From: Viscum album
Taxonomy: Eukaryota; Streptophyta; Magnoliopsida; Santalales; Viscaceae
Direction of reading: 5' to 3'
DNA: 64,000 bases
NCBI GenBank assembly: GCA_963277665.1
Contig: OY728165.1
Span: forward strand, 1,754,324,772 to 1,754,388,771
Shown here: piece after piece, positions 13,166 through 26,592 of the stretch
Position numbering within the stretch: position 1 is the stretch's first letter
Layout of the letters: every line of letters begins with the position of its first letter
Notes under the pieces: model-generated
Told to the model about the DNA's origin: nothing
Databases searched by the model: none
The model's input: only the letters and a program-made list of their open reading frames with translations
Made by a program: the position numbers and the translations under genes

Positions 13166-13201
13166 AATTGTTTCCTTGAAAGAAGTATTTATGTGAGGGA
13201 T

Positions 13202-13700
13202 TGTTAAGAAAGGTTTTATACCCTTTTAAGATCTAATTTTTTTTTATTGAAGTAGGAACTCTGAAACATGAGTTCTAGATCATGATTGATTCTTATGGAT
13301 GTATAAGTATAATGGTGGAAAAATATCTGGAATAGGATATTTTAAAAAAGGACTGGATGTTTTAATGGTTTTTATAATGTTCTGAAGAAGTTATGTATTA
13401 TGTAAGAATCACAGATTAAGTCATGTTATGTGTTATTATGTCAAAACAATTGGTGGTTTTCCAGCTACAATTTTTATATAATTATAGAGCTATGTAATAT
13501 TTACATTTTTATACACTTTTATTTTGAAGTTAATGTAGAGTAACATATGTTGAACTGTTGGTGGTCGCGTTCAATGGTGGTTACCCCATAAATCATGGAT
13601 GGTAGTGGAACTTCTTTACCAAATCCATCCCAATATAATGGCGGAATGGGGCCAATTATGTATAAGGTGAAACCAAATTGATTCCACGATATAATGTTTG
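13202..13700 (+). repeat. Probable start of element D 3' LTR
   Basis: Directly after the end of the RNase H region comes gtgagggat, a polypurine-tract-like run, followed by tgttaagaaagg, a TG start typical of copia LTRs. The right end of the LTR was not located; 13700 is nominal, and no paired 5' LTR could be aligned with confidence. Confidence 0.35.
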
Positions 13701-16700
13701 ATGTTTAAATGGTTATGATTGTAATAATTTATTCATCCATAAAATTAAAGGATGTAACAATATTTCCCCAGGAAGTAGGACTTTATTTTAAACCTTTTCA
13801 TTCATTTTTATCAATAATTTACATCATTATTGTATTCTTGTGTTTTTTCCATATATTTTTTAGATTATTGGAAATTTTAGGAAGCTTACAAAGTGCAGTG
13901 ATTAGTTGTAACTTAATATTAATGTTGTAGTACATCTGTTTCAAGGGGTTCTTCTAGTTATAAAATTTCTATAGAATATTTCCATATATTCTATTTTCAT
14001 ATTTTTAATCTGGTAATCAATGGTTTCATGATCACCACAATACAAAAATTATTTAGTGAGTAAATAATAAAACCAAATCACACAAAAAATAGGTTAAATA
14101 TTGCCAAAATCACATAGTCCCACTCATCTAATAATTAATCAAATTATATTTAATTTATATAGAAATAATAATTGGTAATTTGTTTCCTCAAAAAAATTTC
14201 CCCACAAATTTAATTTATCACATCCCCAAATTCATACATACTAGGCATAAACCCCTTAGATATAATTTGATAACCATAAACGCACATATGAACATATTAT
14301 TATTTCAAATCCAAAAAATACCAAATCCACATCCCATGATCTTTATATTATGGAATTATAAATATAAAGTATATAATGATCCATATCAAAATAGGTTTGT
14401 AAAATTTGGGAAAATTTGAATATTTGGATATAGAGATTGGTGTTTTTAGAAAATGAATTTTGATTAGGATTCTGATTGATATAAAATCTCTATGATATGT
14501 TGTTGGATGTTTCTGGAGATTTTATGGGATTCATGGTTGATCATTTGAGAATCAGAGTAGGGTCAGTGCGACCATTTTCTAGATTTATCCTATTGGAGAT
14601 AGATTATGCTACAACAAAGGGGTTTTGATCCATGGTATATGTCATGTGAGGTTAATTTTTAAATGAATGGATATAGTTACATCATGAGGGATAAATATAA
14701 CATTTATATCCCTCACTGTGATATTAAATAGTCTAGATTCTAGGATGTTTCATTCCATAACTATTAGGTAGTTTTTTTAATGTAAATGAGAAACATTAGG
14801 GAAATGAATTTCGAATAGGATTTATAGTCACAATAAAATTATAGGTCACTAGAAGGATAAATTTTGTATTTTTTCAAGTACCATACCTCTACTAAGAGAA
14901 TTTTGGATTTCTGTGTATCATGTGACAATAATTTTTATTTGTACAATAATAATTCAAGAGCTAGTGGCTATGATTCAAAATATTTTTCTACATCATGATG
15001 GGAATCACATAAGAATTTAAAAAATAAAAGTGTCGGATTTAATTCTTGGTTACGATACAAAGTACACCATAACATATATTGTTGTGTTGTTATGATGGGT
15101 TTAGTGATATCTGTTGCATTGTGAAGGTCTACTGGTGGAGGAGAGTTGTACCATTGTGATATTGGTTGTGTTATGATGCCTTGGATATCATGGGTGGAAT
15201 CCTCATGAATGGAAAGGACGTGACACAATATGAACTTGATCCAAAGAGTTTAGGTTTTAGGTATCTTTTAGTGAGGTGTGTAACCCTATAACCTAATGAT
15301 ACATTCCATGATGGATGAAAATATTATGGGCACTATTCCATGATCAATGTATTTCACATTATGACAATGCACTTTTCATTTTTTTTAAAAACTATTGGAA
15401 GTATGGTCATTTGAAAGTAAAATTAAACACCCAATGAGGAATATTTGTTTTTGGGGTCAAATGAAGTGGGTGAGGAAAAAAAATATTTATTCCTCTTCAC
15501 CCCATTAACCACCGTTATCCATGGTGACTGAAAGTAAATTTTTTAATTATTTAAGATATGATTTTCTCTTTCATCCCTTGTTCCTATTCATAATATTTGT
15601 TTCTGATTTACGATCTTCGGTATAGGATTTGTGTCATAATTCCACAGTGACATAGTGGGATCCTCTTAAACATTTGTGTTTTATGTTTCTTGGATATAGG
15701 AGGTTCTGGGTGGATAACCACACTATATATTTTTGTGATTTTATTGAGGAAATCAAATGACAGATGTTTTTGGGGGTTTCCTAAAAATAGAATTTAATTG
15801 TGATGGTCTCATTAATAATATTTTTTATATTTTTATTCCATGAGGATACTACTATAAGAATGAAGCTACTAATATATTTGAGTTGTATAAGGAAGCGATG
15901 GATGAGTTAATTCCATCAAACATGATAATGAAAATGAAGAATCTAAAACCCATGTTATAAAGGTAAATGGAAAAGTTACTACTAATTGAATAACATGGAT
16001 GGATATATTTAATTAGCAGCACCATTTTTGATGATTTGAGTGCAGTTATTAATTGATATAAAATGAAAAGTGATGTTATTAATGGAATAACTATTACATA
16101 ACAGTTTTATGATTCATTGAAATGATTAGTACGACCTCGATTTGAGATAAATAGGCTCTATTTGTTTAGACAAATAAAATGTTTTTCGTTACTGAGATTG
16201 AAATTTTTTAAAGGGATAAACCCAACCCACTAATTAGAGTAAAATTAAATACTCATAAAGTATAATATTTAAGGAATAACATAATACTTTATAGGGTATA
16301 ATGACTTCATATGATCCATATTATTGGTGATAATAGATCCTAATCGTGTAAATAAACTGTACGATAATGACTTTATTCGGTCCCAATTTACGTTGTATGG
16401 TACCATAATGGGGTACAAGGTATATCATAGGTTATAGAACTATGATATTTACATTCTATTTGTAAGGTTAAATGAATCATTTTATGAATTGAAGAATTCA
16501 TTTTATAAGAAAGAAAATTTCAATTTTTTATAATACTTTTGATTTGCATGTACATAAGAATTATTAATTAGTTTCCATATGGATAACAATATGTTTGGTT
16601 TTGTAAAAAAGTAAGTATCGATATATTTACTTAAAATTACCATTGAAGTATTCATACAAACCATTCATCATTTTATTAAGTCTCTACATGGATGACTAAA

Positions 16701-16862
16701 TTCTATGTAAGAACCATCTATATTAGTTTTAAGGAAATATTTCAGAAGATTTATAATGGTTTATATCATAGGACACATCATAAAATATCATGATCTATAT
16801 TAATTTATATGATTCTTGTACCAATAATCCATGCATTAAAAATCCTGATCATTCATGTGGAT
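13701..16862. other. AT-rich region with no recognised gene
   Basis: Open stretches here (13709-13930 and 14180-14419 plus, 14968-15228 minus) are short and show no domain I recognise. The minus one contains RNQELNPTLLFFKFLCDSHHD, faintly reminiscent of plant gypsy-type Gag-like proteins, but not enough to call. The end, ..catgtggat at 16853-16862, looks like a polypurine tract just before the element E LTR. Confidence 0.4.
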
Positions 16863-17979
16863 TGTTATTCAAGATTATTTTTTAGCATCAAAATGATGGT
16901 GATGTTGATAGATGAGGTTTATGTAACATGATGAATTTTTTCACCAAAATGCATACATCCATGAACACATAGATGGATTTCAAAATAAATAAAGATGCAA
17001 AAAATATTGAGAGGATGACTATCTGATATTTAGATATCACATTGACATTTATTAATGAATAGTTAAGATTATTTAAACTTAAATTAATATGTATTTAAAT
17101 TGAATAAATACAAATAAAGGATCTTGAGGGAATAAAAATAATAGAATAAAAGAAAAAATATATTCAAGTGGAAATGTATATAGATGATGGAAGAAGAAGA
17201 TAAAAGTAATGAACCAAATATATCATTCATAAGAAAAAATACTATGAATCGATGAAGATAAGACTATGCATCCATGAAACACATGTGAGTTGATGAAGAA
17301 TGTCAGAAATATGACTACATATAATAGTTATTATGTATAATATATGATTAAAAATATGAAAAACACAACAATAGATATACTTAAGTGATAATTACCAAGT
17401 GATACAAGAAATCATAAGATGGATGGGTGCATGAACATGAAGAGAATAAGGATGACACACACCAATTATCGATACATGAACCATTATAGAAATTATTGAA
17501 TGAGTATCATTGGAGGAACCTTGATGAATAATAAATAGTATGTATAATGAAACCATCATAAGATGATCAGAATATTTTTTGGTGAAAAACTCAAATTGAG
17601 GGAGCCAATATAAATAAAAAACTGTGTAGAAACTACAATAGTCAGTTGGAGACTATAAATTTTAGGTTTTTTTCTATAGTTTATTTTTGGAAAATAATAA
17701 TAAATATTTTCAAGATTGGTCTTGTGATTATACTAAAGTGATTTATAGTAATGAAAATAGGACTTGGTATATGACTTGATCTTTTAATGGAGTAAGATAT
17801 TAATGGTGAACCTTGAAATAAGTTACGTTTTTACCTTGTTTCATCTTTTTATATAATGCCCAGAGTCATGGTATTATATTATCAAACATTAACCATTCAT
17901 GAAAATTTGTTAAAAATTAATAATTCATAAAAATAATCGGATCAATTATTCACCCTATCCCATATAAGAGATCTGGTCA
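16863..17979 (+). repeat. Element E left LTR
   Basis: It starts TG after a purine-rich gtggat and ends near gatctggtca. The terminal region with attcaccctatcc is typical of plant copia LTR ends, and the site tggtatca follows 17 bp later. The alternative end is 17952 (..attattca). Confidence 0.55.
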
Positions 17980-17996
17980 TAAGTAGTCTCTATAAG

Positions 17997-18008
17997 TGGT
18001 ATCAATTC
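17997..18008 (+). other. Primer binding site of element E (tRNA-Met type)
   Basis: TGGTATCA followed by attc keeps the first eight bases of the standard PBS TGGTATCAGAGC. It lies just downstream of the left LTR and before gag, which sets the plus orientation. Confidence 0.6.
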
Positions 18009-19100
18009 TAATAACAGTTTCTTATAAAAGATCCTTCAAAAATAAGAGAGAATACAAAGAATATAAATAATATAAGAGTATATCTTTTTGAAGGAAATAA
18101 TTCTCATGTATGGAATAATGAGATGATAATATATTTTCTTCCACATGTGAATCAACTACGTTTTGCTATAAAAGTTGGATTTACTCTAATTTGAAAATAT
18201 GTTCCCATGAATTATGCTAAAATTGAAATATTGAAGTGTATAATAAATAATGAAATTCCATCCTATCATATATATATATTATAAATACTAGAAAAATATA
18301 ATAATAATTAAAACTTCAAAAGATACATGGTATAAGTTGAAGAATACATATGACGGTAATGAAAATACTAATGAATCCAAACAGTTTATTTAAATAGAAA
18401 TTTTAAAAGACATATGAATAGAAGATTATGAGATTATATTTTAATAGTATAGTAGTGTTAATGTAATTTTTATTCATATTAGAGGATTTTTATATAAAAT
18501 GTTTGATTCAACTATTATAAATAATTTTATTTGGAATTTCATAGATAAATTTTACCAAAATATTTGAGCCCGTGAGGATAAGGAAGATATATCCCTGGAT
18601 GAGTTATAAGATACCCTCCTTAACTATTAAATGATAAAATAAACTATTTACAAAAATAATTTAAAGGTATAGATGAAATTCAAAGTAAATAAATAAATAA
18701 ATATCAATCAAAGGAAGGTTTGATATAATTTAAATTAAAAAAGTTATTATGAATGAAGGGAATTGAATAAGAAGCCTATAACCATTATCCAAAGGCATAG
18801 TAAAAGATTAAAAGGAATTTAAAGAAGATATCTTTTATATTAAATTTTTTATTTTTATCGGTATTGGTGAATTTCCTCTTGACATACCAAATAAAAGGAT
18901 GTATGAAACTAAGAGTGATGATGAGAAAAATGACTTTTATAAGATAATATTTAGAAAATATATAAAAAGTTATTCTAGAATAATGAAAAGTTATTCAATA
19001 TTATTCAGCTCAAATATGAAATGTTTGGATGAAAGTAGATATTAATAATCCACGAATGGTTCTGATGATTAATATAATTATCAAAATCACCCGACCTACA
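18009..19100 (+). pseudogene. Element E copia-type gag remnant
   Basis: A segment near 18574-18615 reads EDKEDISLDEL followed by a broken LLNYEM, the counterpart of the conserved (I/L)SLDELIGSLxxYE block in plant copia Gag. Near 18845-18905 a broken zinc knuckle can be read (FYRYW, then HTK and KDV), equivalent to CYxCGxxGHxxxxC, with its cysteines changed to phenylalanine, tyrosine or tryptophan, as C-to-T decay or G-to-A on the other strand would give. Gag would package element RNA. Frames are broken; the calls rest on order and spacing rather than any one motif. Confidence 0.45.
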
Positions 19101-22004
19101 TTTCTCATATCAAGATGAATGAAAATTATCTATGTATTGAATAAGAGGAGAATAGATATTGAAATAAATAGTATATATCAAGAATTGAAATATTGTATTT
19201 TCATGTGAAAAGTTAGATACTCATAAATTTAGTTATTTTTATTAAAAAGGATTGAAGAATATATAATGATAAAGAAAGTGATATGGTCAAAGTGATCAAA
19301 TTCTCCATATAGTGAATACGAAGAAAATAGATATGCCCAAACTAATAATTTCTCAAGAACTGAAATATTGGATTTTCAAATACAAAAATATTTCAGAATA
19401 TAATAATTAAAAAATCGATTAAAAAATAAAATAAGAAACATATTTAATGAGAAATCTGTATTATTGTTGAAATTCCATTGAATAACATATAGATTTAGGA
19501 TGGGAATTCCAATACTAATGAGAAGACAATCCCCAAGATAAATTTATAAACTTTTTCTAAATTATAAAGGGAAAATTTATCAGGATTGTTTCATTTTATA
19601 TACATATAATATCATACATGAAGTGTTTAGTGTAAATAAATTTTAAAAAATATCCTCCCCTAGTAAGGAGAGGTGGTGAGGAGTTGAGGAGTGAAAATTC
19701 CTCAATAATATAACAAAGATACTATAATATATTTGGATATAAAAAATATTTTCATTAATCGATAAATCAATATTATATAATATTATTCTTGAAAGGATAA
19801 TTCTGGTGGTATAAGGGATTTAGTAAAAAATCCTATGACTACTAGTATAATATGTCATTCCATTTTAAAATGATATAAACAACGCTAAAAAAGATAGAAA
19901 AAAGTGATGAAAAAATATGAGGAAGAAGAATAATATGAGAAGAGGGATTGATTTTATTATGAAATATATAGACATGTCTTTTCAAAATGAGTTTTAAAAT
20001 ATGGTAGAATGTTGTGTAATTTGTTACCAATAGGGTTACCATGCTAGGCTATTCATAAAAATGATTCCTTGATAAACTCTTCATACAATTGAAACTATGA
20101 CATATCAAAGGAATAAAAAGAAACCTAACCACTCTTGTCAGAACTTATATTGTTATATGATAATCAAAGAGAGGGAATAATATAATTATTATGATAAAAA
20201 ATATTGTACGAATCAAAATAATAAGATAGGTCATTAAAAGGTAATAAAAATGAAGTGAATGAAGTGTTATGTGGGAAACATGTGATTTCATGAAAAAAGT
20301 TAGTAATTTATTTATTTGTTCTACCAACTCAGGTCAATGTGTTGATGAAATAGAGGAAAATATCTTCTAAAGAATATGAATTTATTTCTCAATAATTAGA
20401 AATTACCACACAAGGATGTATTTGAAGGAAAGGAGAACACAATGATTCTTATAAAGAAACATGACCACAAATTCAGTAAAGGAGGTATATAGAGGTAATA
20501 AAAAAATATAGACTAAATGAGGATTTATTGTTGAATGGTAACTTTAAACCATAGTTCTATAATTATGAAAAAATTAATGCCTCTTTATTCACTTATTTTA
20601 TTTATATTTAATAAAAATTGGGAAATTGAATGAATAAAATATAATGGAGTTGTTCAGTGATTTAATTACACTTTTCGTTAAGGAAAAGGTGTTCATCATG
20701 GATAAATTTACCTTATAGGATGAAACAATGATGCATAACATCTATGAATGGGAGAAAACATGTGAATGTGGATTCCAAAGAAATATATATATAAATTTTA
20801 TATTTATATAGCCTTTAAAATTAGTAATAAATATTTTTTAAAATAAATTTATTAAAATTTGTTTGAAAATGGATAATGGTGAAGCTTGGAATGATGGGTA
20901 AATTGTCATTCATTGGAAAATTTTATAGACTTATTGAGATATATTGTTTAAATACATTTCTTAATAAATATATTCAAACCCCCACATGAATAAATTTTTT
21001 TGTAATGTTATAAAATGCATGGAAATTTATGAATAGAAATGATGTTTTACTTAAATATCACTTGTTTTACACTCCATAGTTTCCTATGTGGAGTTAGAGT
21101 AGAATAAATTGAGTCTATTTGTAATGATGTGTGTGATGAAATCATTCGGAAAGAATTTAATTAGATAACACTTTCCAATAAACGAGGGAGAATATTTTTT
21201 GGAGGACTATAATAATTGGATAAATATGTGAGAGATTAATCCGATTTAATTTTTTCATTTACTGTAAATAAGATGGAGAAGGAAAATTTGTTAATAGAAA
21301 TATTGAATTTAGTGGAATTTAATGTTCTTTACATCAAATACAAAGGGGTATATTGAAGTTCCCAGGGATAAGATTTAATTGGTCTTAAATTATTGGGGAT
21401 GTTATATGAGGATGAATATGTTAATATGTCTGATTTGAATGATGAATAGATGGATTGTATGTTTCCATCAATCACGGAAATAAATATTGAAATGATGAGA
21501 CCAATTTTAAAATAGAAAAAGGAAAATTTATTGATTCATAAATATCATATCAAGATTTATTCAAGTACCAACCCCATTTTTTGATGAGAGATTTTTGATT
21601 AAATATTATATAATAGAAAGTTCATGTATTAATAGTAAAATTGGTTTTGAATAGTTACAATTGAATTTAATTTGATTGGGATGACTACAATATGAGATGA
21701 ATAAGATCTATGTTTTTTTTTGAAAGATTTTAATTTTTGTTGTACTGAGATACAAATTTTGTAAAGGGATCAACAAATATCCCTTTCATAGGGAACATAA
21801 AAATAATCAAAAAATATTATCATTATATGGTAAAATAAGGAATAATTTGGTACAAGGACTTCATATGAACCTTATAGTAGGTGATAAGGTATTTTCATAG
21901 TGTATGAAAAGAACATTCAATGTACTTAGTGACATCATAGAATCCATTGATAGAGTATATGGAACTAATTAAGGAATGATAATCAATTACGTAGATGATA
22001 AAAG
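19101..22004 (+). pseudogene. Element E protease-integrase region, mostly unreadable
   Basis: The best trace is near 20865-20990: CLKMDNGEAW matches the CLRSDNGGEY block of the copia integrase core, and YSNPHMN about 35 residues later matches the YTPQQNG block, at about the right spacing. Protease (19.1-20.0 kb) and RT (after 21.3 kb) were not recognisable. The segment ends at the left LTR of element A, with aaaag immediately before it, so A probably landed inside E. Confidence 0.4.
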
Positions 22005-23628
22005 TGTAGAGACCCGATGCTTGACGTACATGGTCATTACATTACTTTTTTCGGAATAATTAATAAATAACAAAAATAGACACCAAGGACCGTAAGAGTT
22101 TAGTGTCTTTGGAAAATCAGAATATAATCTTCTAATCGTGGTGAAAGATCTTCAACATCTCCCATAAAGATTATCCCCTTTTTTACCTAAAATCATTCTT
22201 TATATCAAAGGGAAAAGAAAACATAAAATGGGTGAGCTAAAATGCTCAGTAAGGTTATGTATAAAAAACATAAAACAATTCTTAGACATTTGAATGTAAA
22301 AAAAACATGAGCATAAAATCTAATCATTAAAATCTTGAGAGATGACATAAAACATGGAAGTGCATAAGGAATAGATCATGAAGAAAAATAAATCATGATA
22401 AATTAGAATGGTAATAAAACATGTAACTATGGAAACCATTAAGTACATGATATGATTTCCATAGTATCCAAGGCATTGCTTCCAAGACCATATTAGTGGA
22501 CAAAGTCCCTTTCTGAATCGAGTTCACTCCTCGTTCCAGTCCTATATTACTGAACAATTTTAGCTTTCCGTTCCATCCATGTCTATCTCATGAGATATAA
22601 ATCTTTAACCAATACATTGGAGGGAGATATAGGTCACACCCATCTCATATTGAAATCATTCTTTCGTGTGCCACAATATAAACATAAATCATTCACCATA
22701 ACCCAAAAATAAAATGGGTTTCATAAACATCACTCCATCATAATGTAATCCATACAAAACAATTGGTTATCATTTCATCATTAGAAAAGGGAAACCATGT
22801 AAATAATAGAGACACGATACTTGAAACATTCACATGTGAAATAATGTCATCTTAGAGGAAAATGGTTTTGATAAAACACGTGAAATGAATTCTTGAGGAA
22901 AATATCCTTTTTTCTTCAAAATCATTTTCTTTTCACAAAATGTCATACAATTTTAAAAGAAAAGTATTTTGTTGAAAATATTCCTGAAATCTTTTGGAGG
23001 AATCCACTTGAAAATAAGTCTTTTATAATACCATCAAAATCCTTTCATGTCGTATACATTAAAAAAACTGTGTTCTTGTACTTTTGGCGGAAAAGTTAAA
23101 AAGTACCTTATAGGGTAAATAAAAGAAAGATTCCTTCCATACCATGTGGTAAAAGTCAAAATGGGTAAAAAGGAATTTAAACATACATGAATTCAATTTT
23201 ATAATACATGGACATGGATGATAGCAATAACCCTAGTAAATACTTAAGAATAACTAATCTCGGATAAAAATGAGATTTGCAAAATTATCCATTACCTTAG
23301 GTCTGATATGCTTCATATGTTTCCGATCCTCCTATATAATGATTTAAAAAATGTCATTGACTTATTAAATAATCATATTCATTGTTATGATATCATATAT
23401 GGTTCACTTATGACTTCATATTACCCTTTCTTTTGTAAGTTCCATGTTTAAGCAGCATTTTGGGTTAAATCGTTTTATTTATCCTACATGTTTGGACTTT
23501 TTGTTCTTGATATTATTACTTATATGCTGATTTACATAATTACAGAATGTAAAACATGATTTATATATAATATATATTCATCATATACATATATATATAT
23601 TATAGATCGATAAAAGGAATGAAATACA

Positions 23629-24071
23629 CCGTTCATGGAGACGATAGGCCGTACGTACGCATGAACGTTGTTTTCGTTTCCTTATTGAATTGAATGAAAC
23701 TAATTAGATGACATAAATATATATATATACATAAATCCATTAGCATTATTATTTCATATATTTCATTATTATTCATTATATAAACTTTATGATCATTCAT
23801 GTATGGTTAACATGGAGAATGAATCTCATCGTGTCGTGGAGACGGTAGTCCGTACGTGCGCACGAGCGATGATATCGTTCCCATAATTATTGAATAGAAT
23901 TGGAGTGGATGGTTTAATATATCAGAATCAGTATGATGTTATAATAACCATTTATAGTTATTCTTTTCACCATTATACCCATCCATGAAAGGTGTTGGTG
24001 GAAAAACAGATTTCACCACGGCGTGGAGACGGTATTCCGTACGTACGCACGCGTGATGATTTCGTTTTCCA
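23629..24071 (-). repeat. Three hairpin motifs in element A 3' LTR
   Basis: Copies start near 23629, 23826 and 24013. Arms are CGTTCATG (23630-23637) with CATGAACG (23660-23667); TCATCG..TCGTG (23826-23838) with CACGAGCGATGA (23861-23872); and TCACCAC g GCGTG (24013-24025) with CACGC GTGATGA (24048-24059). Each loop holds gagacggtagtccgtacg or close to it, with an inner ACGG NNNN CCGT stem in copies 2 and 3. The stems differ between copies but still pair. They lie downstream of the minus-strand TATA box, so they would be in the RNA. Confidence 0.8.
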
Positions 24072-24393
24072 TAGGATGGATAGATGGTGAAATAGATTTG
24101 TTTCATAATTATAATAAAATATCAGTATATGAGCTATACTGATTTTATTACTTCATAATGAAACAAATAAAGAAGAATAAGTGGAAGGAGAAATAATGTT
24201 GAATGAATCGGTAACAGACATTACCTCTTCTTTGAAGTACCTCTTTGAGACCTCCTCTTATGGCTCTAACATTGGTCTTTTAAGAAGACCATAAACTCTC
24301 AGATGTTTCTACGGAAGGGGTGAATATAATTTTTCAGGTTTTGGCTGAGCTTGAAGGCTCAAAGTGGTGTGAGGAAGAGAGGGAGGAGGTGCC

Positions 24394-24401
24394 TTTTTAT
24401 A
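24394..24401 (-). promoter_or_regulatory. LTR TATA-like box, element A 3' LTR
   Basis: The plus-strand tttttata reads TATAAAAA on the minus strand and is flanked by G/C-rich sequence. The equivalent site in the other LTR is a perfect TATAAAAG. Confidence 0.55.
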
Positions 24402-26240
24402 AGGGAGGAGAAAGGCACATTTGGAAAAACTAAAAATATTATTTATTATAAAGTCATATTCAGTTTTAAATAGCTCCAAATTGATTTATTTCTAAGCTAA
24501 TGTGGGTATGGGTCTAAATAATCTTATAAAATAGAATTTAGTCATTTTTATGTTCCTATTTTAACCTTATCATTTATATTTAACCTTAAGTTAAATAATT
24601 TTACTTTTACCCTGTCTTCTTGTTTTCTTACACTATAAGGTTAATAAACTTACTATAACAAGCCAAAAAACCCCAAGTTGTTTATTATTAATATATATAA
24701 CCTTATCTAAGTAATGTGGCTGAACCGTAGATTTTTTAAGAATAAGATAACAATTAATAATATCATATTTGTTATAAAAACTATTTTATGTCAATTTTTA
24801 AACTTTTTGGTAATTGATTTTTTTGAAAATCATAAAAGAATAATTAGTTCGAAAAAAGTTAACTAAATCAATACTAACATGTCATATTAACCTATAAAAT
24901 TAGTTTAAATCATGAAAAGTCTCAAATTAAATTTAATTGGGTATTTATAACATCAATTATGTCAATTTTTCATTAATAAGATAATTACTGCATCATCATT
25001 GTGTCATAAATAAATTAAATTATTTAATGATTAAAATTTATAAACAAAAACACCATTATGTAGGAAATATTTTTATCTTTCCTAATGAATATTTATAGTC
25101 TAATTTATCTTTTGTATAAGCCTATAACCCTATTTTAAAAATGATTTAGTTATTAAACTTTGATTTTATCTATTTTAACCCCTCTTTAAATAAATTAATA
25201 ATTAATGTCCAAATCTAATACAAGTGGGCCTAAATGGTTATATATTATTACTAAGGATGTTTTTGGTCGAATTACACTTATCCAATATAATTAGGAGATG
25301 TTTTAGGGTAATAATAATATCATTTTAACCCTTTATTACCCTATTTACTTTTAACTGTGGTAATAAATGTAAAAAGTTACTATTCACCAAAAATTATTTT
25401 CATCTCATTGAACCACATTTTAGTCCTTGATATTTACTGTGTCTCTCGGATTTTTGAAATTCAATTCATAAAAGTGTTATAATTTAATTTAAATTAAAAA
25501 AAATGGTTTTTTAACTACCACTAAGTGGTTTCACTATTCATCGAAAAAATGATGTTTTTCAGAAAAATTCCAAGAAAATAAGCCTAAGAATAATTTGATA
25601 TTCTGAATCCAAAATTGATGTCTATTTTTCCAAATTCATAACATATAAGTGGAATTAATTAATTTTAAATTTAATTCCCGTTATCAAAACAAATAGTTTG
25701 TTTTTATGAAACAAAAACAATCAAAAGATTGATACTTGTTTATATCCAATTTCAAAATGAAATTAATTCCAATGAAAAACATTGGATTAAATGGTAAAAA
25801 TATATTCTAATTACAGTTTAAAACCAAATAAAAAGATAATCTAAACATATAAATATTTGCGATGAAAAAAGTTGTTTTTATTTTAAATATAGCGTGTTTT
25901 TACTATTCATTAGAATATAAAAGTTATCAGAATAATAAGAAAAATTTATCCAAAGTAAATTTTTATATCCTTATTTAAATGGAGAATTATATTTTGTCTA
26001 ATTGAACTAATATACATGTAAAAAACAAGATTTAAGGTGGGTACGTCATCAAAAGGCTGGAAAACTGCAATTTTTTAAAAATACATATTTTACACAAAAT
26101 ATTTATTTTGTTCTCATACCATATTCTAGAAAATGTGTAAAATGAATAATCATGTTATAAAAATTCAAGATGTTGTTGATTCTATTCATAACGACTAGTT
26201 CATAATAATATTATAACCATATATCATTGTTTAGTGAAAC

Positions 26241-26530
26241 CTGGTATTGCGTACAACACACGCTATCGAGGAAGGTCGCGATTGCGTGTAATGCAAGCCA
26301 AGTCAGGGTTGCATGTTTTCCAAGACTCCTCCATTGTTTAGTATAACAGAATCCAACCATATTTCATTTATAAATTGAATATATATATATATATATACTC
26401 AATGTTTCATAGAATAACTACTATCAAAATTGTGTGTAACATGATCCACCAATAGTTTTGTGTATACTGCAAGCTCATACGGTGTTGAGTATAGTGCAAG
26501 GAAATCCTGTTGTAGCTTACAATAGAATAC
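26241..26530 (-). repeat. U3 cluster of short degenerate repeats, element A 3' LTR
   Basis: About seven variants of an 18-bp motif close to ttgcgtgtaatgcaag occur here, for example attgcgtacaacacacgc, attgcgtgtaatgcaagc, tgtgtatactgcaagc and tgagtatagtgcaagg. They sit at the U3 end and may once have been enhancer sites; that role is inference. Confidence 0.55.
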
Positions 26531-26578
26531 ATCAATGAAATTAAAAGAATATTTCTCATAAAATCTCGAGGTGTTTCA

Positions 26579-26592
26579 TTATATCCCCCTTA
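26579..26592 (-). other. Polypurine tract of element A
   Basis: The plus-strand ttatatccccctta reads taagggggatataa on the minus strand, directly beside the TG/CA border of the 3' LTR. Confidence 0.8.

Larger units (their letters stand above)
22005..26578 (-). repeat. Element A 3' LTR
   Basis: The copy begins tgtagagaccc on the plus strand and ends gtgtttca next to the polypurine tract. It contains three hairpin motifs (23629-24071), a TATA-like box at 24394-24401 and a cluster of short degenerate repeats near the U3 end (26241-26530). No coding capacity was recognised; the open stretch 22893-23099 is without known domains. Confidence 0.9.

Noticed and set aside
14968..15228. Minus-strand 86-residue frame as a gene
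   Set aside because: Its faint resemblance to Gag-like proteins is limited to a few residues, with no supporting neighbours.
21994..22004. Shared gatgataaaa-like flank at 21994 and 44356 as a target-site duplication of the A-B block
   Set aside because: The match needs a two-base gap and is low-complexity AT-rich sequence, so chance is likely.
23629..24071. CRISPR-like array
   Set aside because: Only three imperfect repeats about 190 bp apart in a eukaryotic LTR; repeats are hairpins with varying stems.
26379..26397. AT dinucleotide run as a regulatory element
   Set aside because: Simple (AT)n runs are frequent in this AT-rich window and carry no specific signal.
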